Source of the DNA: Bacteroidota bacterium
GTDB taxonomy: Bacteria; Bacteroidota; Bacteroidia; Chitinophagales; Chitinophagaceae
Reading direction: 5' to 3'
DNA: 17,404 nucleotides
Assembly (NCBI GenBank): GCA_023429365.1
Contig: JAEYVW010000363.1
Location: forward strand, 1-17,404
The notes below the pieces were generated by a model. That model saw only the letters and a program-made list of their open reading frames with translations. It was not told where the DNA came from and searched no databases. The translations under genes and the position numbers were made by a program. Of the stretch, positions 14,100-17,404 are shown piece after piece (the first letter of the stretch is position 1; each line of letters begins with the position of its first letter).

Positions 14100-15305
14100 A
14101 TGATCAGGATTGGACTTATTAAAGAAGGGAAGATACCCGCCGACAATCGTGTTGCGCTTACCCCGGCCCAGTGTAAATGGATACATAAAAATGCTTCTCA
14201 CGTAAAAATCGTAGCGCAGTCATCACCGGGACGATGTTTTACTGACAAGGAATATAATTCCGCAGGTGTAGATATTGTAGAAGATGTCAGTGACTGCGAT
14301 ATACTCCTCGGTATAAAAGAGGTGCCGGTAGGCCAGTTGGTGCCGGGCAAGACCTACCTTTTTTTCTCACATACCAAAAAAAAGCAGCCTTACAATCAAA
14401 AGCTGCTGCGGGCTATTCTCGATAAAAAGATCCGGCTTATCGACTATGAATGCCTTGAACACGAAGATGGTCAGCGGATCATCGGCTTTGGCTTTTTTGC
14501 GGGCGTGGTGGGAGCTCACAACGGGATCATGGCATATGGTAATCGTACCGGTCTCTATTCGCTTGAACGCGTTTACAAACAAAGAAGTTTTCGGGAGTTG
14601 ATCCACAATTATTTTGGTCTCCGCCTGCCTAATGTAAAGATCGTAGTGGCCGGCTCGGGTCGCGTGGCGCATGGATTGCTCGAGATCATGAACCTGATGG
14701 GTATTCATGAAGTGGAACCTGACGATTATCTTGTACGCCGGTTTTCCTATCCCGTCTATACGCAATTGAAAGGGGCGGATCTGTACGTGAACAAGACAAC
14801 CGGAAAATATAATCGCACAGAGTTTCATGAGCATCCCAGTGAGTATAGTTGCAAATTTTTACCCTATGCTTCTCAAACTGATATTTTACTAAATGGGATT
14901 TATTGGGATAAAGATGTGCCGCGTTTATTCGAGAAGGAGAATGTAAGAGCTGAGGATTTTATCATTCAGACCATCGCCGATGTAACAGATGATGTAAACG
15001 GTTCGGTGCCGATCAATCTTGGCGATCAAACAATAGAAGATCCCATATATGGCGTGGACAGGAATACCCTGGAAAAAACAGAGCCCTATCTGCCCAATTC
15101 GATCGACATCATGGCCGTCGGTAATTTGCCAAATGAACTACCCCGTGATGCGTCACGGTATTTTGGCGAGCAACTCATCAAATTTGTTTTTGATGACCTG
15201 TTAAAAGGAGGCTCACCAATTATTGACCGTGCTACTATGACCAAAGACGGAGAACTTACCGAACCATTCAAATATCTTGAGGACTATGCAAACAACCGGT
15301 TGTAG
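14100..15305 (+). CDS. Saccharopine dehydrogenase (lysine-forming)/alanine dehydrogenase-like enzyme
   Basis: The 401-residue protein resembles the AlaDH/PNT superfamily and, within it, Lys1-type saccharopine dehydrogenase. It starts with IGLIKEGKIPADNRVALTP (4-22, R17), then GIKEVP (71-76, K73) and FFSHTKKKQPYN (88-99, H91). R17, K73 and H91 correspond in order to the substrate and catalytic Arg, Lys and His of yeast Lys1. The NAD-binding glycine motif is VVAGSGRVAHG (182-192). Lys1 interconverts saccharopine with lysine plus 2-oxoglutarate using NAD. Most bacteria make lysine by the diaminopimelate route, so this enzyme may instead serve lysine breakdown or another amino-acid reaction. Its stop lies 8 bases from the convergent trmN6 stop, with no terminator between. 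Confidence 0.8.
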   Translation: MIRIGLIKEGKIPADNRVALTPAQCKWIHKNASHVKIVAQSSPGRCFTDKEYNSAGVDIVEDVSDCDILLGIKEVPVGQLVPGKTYLFFSHTKKKQPYNQKLLRAILDKKIRLIDYECLEHEDGQRIIGFGFFAGVVGAHNGIMAYGNRTGLYSLERVYKQRSFRELIHNYFGLRLPNVKIVVAGSGRVAHGLLEIMNLMGIHEVEPDDYLVRRFSYPVYTQLKGADLYVNKTTGKYNRTEFHEHPSEYSCKFLPYASQTDILLNGIYWDKDVPRLFEKENVRAEDFIIQTIADVTDDVNGSVPINLGDQTIEDPIYGVDRNTLEKTEPYLPNSIDIMAVGNLPNELPRDASRYFGEQLIKFVFDDLLKGGSPIIDRATMTKDGELTEPFKYLEDYANNRL

Positions 15306-15313
15306 CAACAGTT

Positions 15314-16042
15314 TTAAAGATGTAAATAATAATCTTTTAGTAGTTCAGTGAATGCTGTCGTGTATCGGTTATGCTCATCTTTGATGACGATTTCCCCGGT
15401 GCTGGCATCCTCATTTATTTCACCTTCATGTATGCCTTCTAACATAATACGGAAGGGCTCGTGGCGGGTGGTAGGACGGACCAATACTTTTGATTTCAAT
15501 TGAAGTGCAGACTGTTTGAAAAAATTTTCGATCTCATAATTTCTTCGATAGGGGAGCAAAAGAAAAAATTTCCCGTATGTGTGGAGATTTTTTTTGATAA
15601 CCTGAAGTAAATCAGACAACAAAAGGCTTTCATCATGATGAGCTTTGTTTTTGCTGTGGCTTGGTGATCTCAGGTCATTTTCATAGAAGGGGGGATTGCT
15701 AATAATAATATCGTAAAGTTTTTCAAATCCCATTTGTCTTACGTCGTCCAGTATTGGGTGAATATTATTTTTCCAGGGTGATGTATCGAAATTTTGTTTC
15801 GCCTGCTCAAATGCTTGATGATCGATCTCCAAGGCATCAATAATCGATTCTATTTTTTGGGAAAACATCAGTGATAAAAGACCTGTGCCTGTACCTATAT
15901 CCAGCACCAAATGCTTACTTAACACTTCTCTGCATTGATATGCGGTCCAGGCGCCAAACAAACAGGCATCGGTAGTAACCTTCATGGCGCAGCGATCCTG
16001 TTGAACGATAAATTGTTTGAATTGGAAATAGGTATTGGACAT
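15314..16042 (-). CDS. tRNA1(Val) adenine-37 N6-methyltransferase, TrmN6/YfiC-like
   Basis: Starting at 16042, the product has 242 residues and opens with MSNTYFQFKQFIVQQDRCAM, the pattern of YfiC/TrmN6 (F-x-F-K-Q-F ... D-R-C-A-M-K-V-x-T-D). The SAM site is VLDIGTGTG (46-54) and the catalytic motif is NPPFYEN (116-122), the N-P-P-F/Y of N6-adenine methyltransferases. The enzyme methylates A37 of valine tRNA in E. coli. A longer frame with an ATG at 16111 would overlap tsaD by 50 bases and add residues not seen in the family; the shorter start leaves 19 bases after the tsaD stop. It is co-directional with tsaD, so both probably share a transcript that affects tRNA position 37. Confidence 0.9.
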   Translation of the reverse strand: MSNTYFQFKQFIVQQDRCAMKVTTDACLFGAWTAYQCREVLSKHLVLDIGTGTGLLSLMFSQKIESIIDALEIDHQAFEQAKQNFDTSPWKNNIHPILDDVRQMGFEKLYDIIISNPPFYENDLRSPSHSKNKAHHDESLLLSDLLQVIKKNLHTYGKFFLLLPYRRNYEIENFFKQSALQLKSKVLVRPTTRHEPFRIMLEGIHEGEINEDASTGEIVIKDEHNRYTTAFTELLKDYYLHL

Positions 16043-16061
16043 GCAGGGATGTTTCAGAAGT

Positions 16062-17117
16062 TTACCATTCGGCCCTCGCAGAAGCGCTGATGGAAAGTTC
16101 AGCAAACTCACCGGCCAGGTATTTATAATATCCGGTAATAGCGATCATTCCGGCATTGTCGGTGCAATATTCAAACGCGGGAATAAAGGTTCGGAGCTTG
16201 TATTTTTTACCCATTTCTTCGTATGCCTGACGCAGGCCGCTATTGGCCGATACACCTCCTGCCAGGCAAATGTCCCGAATGCCGGTCACTGCTACCGCCT
16301 TTTTCAGTTTGTTTAACAGTATCGAAATAATCCGGTGCTGGATTGAAGCACAAATATCCTCCAGGTTCTCCCGGATAAATTTTTGTTTTTCTTCCTCTGT
16401 TGCCCTGAATTCTTCTTTGTAAACGAGGCTGCTGCCTGCATTTTGTAAAAAATAAAGAATTGAAGTTTTCAAACCACTGAAACTAAAATTCAGGCCGGGA
16501 ACCTGGGGTTCTGGAAATTTGAATCGACTGGGGTTTCCTTTAGAGGCATATTTATCAATAAGGGGCCCGCCGGGATAGGGAAGTCCCAACAGTTTTGCTG
16601 ATTTGTCAAATGCTTCACCTGCTGCGTCATCGATCGTTTCACCGATCACCCGCATACTGGTTGGTGATTCGCAAACCACGATTTGCGTATGGCCCCCGCT
16701 TACAGTCAGGCATAGAAAAGGAAAAGAGGGTTTTGGATCATCAATAAGATTGGCAATCACATGCGCCTGCATATGGTGCACTGCGATCAGGGGTTTATTT
16801 ATAGAAAGAGAAAGTGATTTTGCAAATTGGGCACCCACCAACAGGGAGCCGATCAACCCCGGCGATTGAGTAAAAGCGATCGCATCGAGATCACCCAGGT
16901 CACAACCTGCTTTTTTCAATGCTGCATCCACCACCGGCACGATGTTTTGAATATGTGCCCGGCTGGCGAGTTCGGGAACCACACCACCATATTGCTCATG
17001 CACTCTTTGCGTGGCAATGATATTTGAAAGTATTCTTCCATCTCGACAAACAGCAGCGGATGTTTCATCACAGGATGATTCAATGGCCAATACATTTGTA
17101 TTAGGGGTAATTGACAT
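16062..17117 (-). CDS. tsaD: tRNA N6-adenosine threonylcarbamoyltransferase TsaD
   Basis: The 351-residue enzyme transfers the threonylcarbamoyl group to A37 of ANN-decoding tRNAs (t6A), working with TsaB and TsaE. The ASKHA-fold marks are present: AIESSCDETSAAV (11-23), the metal-binding H115-x3-H119 in HHMQAH, VSGGHTQIV (139-147), GEAFDKSAKLLGLPYPGG (167-184), the AGGVSAN segment (286-292) and D320 in CTDNAGM. Length is normal for the family. The start at 17117 is the only Met before the conserved core. A -7-like element overlaps the sequence just before the start, so the mRNA may have almost no leader. trmN6 follows on the same strand. Confidence 0.97.
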   Translation of the reverse strand: MSITPNTNVLAIESSCDETSAAVCRDGRILSNIIATQRVHEQYGGVVPELASRAHIQNIVPVVDAALKKAGCDLGDLDAIAFTQSPGLIGSLLVGAQFAKSLSLSINKPLIAVHHMQAHVIANLIDDPKPSFPFLCLTVSGGHTQIVVCESPTSMRVIGETIDDAAGEAFDKSAKLLGLPYPGGPLIDKYASKGNPSRFKFPEPQVPGLNFSFSGLKTSILYFLQNAGSSLVYKEEFRATEEEKQKFIRENLEDICASIQHRIISILLNKLKKAVAVTGIRDICLAGGVSANSGLRQAYEEMGKKYKLRTFIPAFEYCTDNAGMIAITGYYKYLAGEFAELSISASARAEW

Positions 17118-17121
17118 GAGG

Positions 17122-17130
17122 GCAAAATTA
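17122..17130 (-). promoter_or_regulatory. Candidate -7 element for tsaD
   Basis: On the minus strand TAATTTTGC matches TAnnTTTGC exactly. It overlaps the first 3 bases of the 7-base-period block (17128-17162) and ends only 4 bases before the tsaD ATG, so the transcript would begin at or very near the start codon. Confidence 0.45.
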
Positions 17131-17162
17131 GGGATTAGGACTTAGGGATTGGGAATTAGGTA
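17128..17162 (+). repeat. Five tandem 7-base repeats, TTAGGGA type
   Basis: The units are TTAGGGA, TTAGGAC, TTAGGGA, TTGGGAA and TTAGGTA in direct tandem. They fill the space immediately upstream of tsaD and overlap its candidate -7 element. Confidence 0.85.
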
Positions 17163-17192
17163 GTGAACCCAGTTCCTAAGGTTATTACAACT

Positions 17193-17220
17193 ACCGACTT
17201 CCGACTATAGACTAACGACT
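17193..17220 (+). repeat. Four tandem 7-base repeats, ACCGACT type
   Basis: The units are ACCGACT, TCCGACT, ATAGACT and AACGACT in direct tandem. They lie right after the permease gene end (minus strand) and 30 bases from the TTAGGGA block. Both blocks share the period of 7 but not the sequence. Confidence 0.82.
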
Positions 17221-17222
17221 GC

Positions 17223-17404
17223 TTACTTGCTCCTGATCGCGACTACTGGATCCATCCGTGCGGCCTGCGACGCGGGAATAAAACCGGCAAGAACACCTAC
17301 AATAATACAGATCACGATGGCCATTATCATATTGTTAGTTGAAATATAAACAGGGAAGTCGAGAAAACCGCTTAAAATCTGCGTCAATAAGAATACCAGG
17401 ACTA
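17223..17404 (-). CDS. FtsX/MacB-type ABC transporter permease, C-terminal end (cut by window edge)
   Basis: The frame on the minus strand is open from the right edge to the stop at 17223-17225, giving about 60 residues. It shows a membrane helix (about MIMAIVICIIVGVLAGFIPA) and the terminal segment GFIPASQAARMDPVVAIRSK, the standard ending of FtsX-like permease domains (Pfam FtsX, MacB-like ABC exporters). The rest, including the MacB periplasmic domain, lies outside the window. It should be an inner-membrane subunit working with an ATPase. The substrate is unknown. tsaD starts 105 bases downstream on the same strand. Confidence 0.88.
   Translation of the reverse strand, partial: VLVFLLTQILSGFLDFPVYISTNNMIMAIVICIIVGVLAGFIPASQAARMDPVVAIRSK

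Noticed and set aside
16043..16111. Extended N-terminus of the TrmN6-like protein
   Set aside because: It would overlap tsaD by 50 bases and add residues before the family's conserved start; the ATG at 16042 is better.

Overview
The window looks like chromosomal DNA of a member of the Bacteroidota, probably Chitinophagaceae-like. This rests on the gene families, the A-rich leaders with few Shine-Dalgarno sequences, and repeated matches upstream of genes to the Bacteroidota -7 promoter element TAnnTTTG(C). The genus is inferred only. No prophage, insertion sequence, CRISPR array or plasmid gene was seen. The left edge cuts an AraC-type regulator and the right edge cuts an FtsX/MacB-type permease.

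Left part (1-4196, all + strand): the C-terminus of an AraC regulator, a class I SAM methyltransferase, a lipoprotein of the vanadium haloperoxidase/PAP2 phosphatase fold, a clear hairpin terminator, and a two-HKD cardiolipin synthase. Middle part (4293-9878, + strand): type II NADH dehydrogenase, a Crp/Fnr regulator, then a tight run of F420/NADP-type oxidoreductase, YceI-like secreted protein, DoxX membrane protein and LigB/YgiD-type dioxygenase, followed by a short-chain dehydrogenase and a strong terminator. The regulator carries an FNR-like E-x-x-S-R recognition helix. A perfect palindrome ATTGAC-TTTT-GTCAAT, close to an FNR box, lies between its gene and the run, about 50 bases upstream of a good -7 element. 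The simplest reading is a locally regulated redox or quinone/aromatic-stress module, with the regulator acting on the run downstream.

Right part: a 941-residue fused FAD/Fe-S oxidase of the D-lactate/glycolate dehydrogenase type; a convergent DUF1801 gene; tRNA-Leu(CAA) on the minus strand with its terminator; a short-period intergenic repeat array; a saccharopine/alanine dehydrogenase-like enzyme; and, on the minus strand, trmN6 (yfiC-like), tsaD and the permease end.

The least explained DNA is a set of intergenic short-period repeats. A 9-base-period family occurs as one unit at 10114-10140, a diverged remnant at 13771-13788 and a higher-order 62-64-base array at 13884-14055. Two 7-base-period blocks lie at 17128-17162 and 17193-17220. 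All three main repeat sites end next to, or overlap, a -7-like promoter element of the following gene. I see no fully new multi-gene system. The best candidates for follow-up are the Crp/Fnr palindrome with its cluster and the promoter-abutting repeats.
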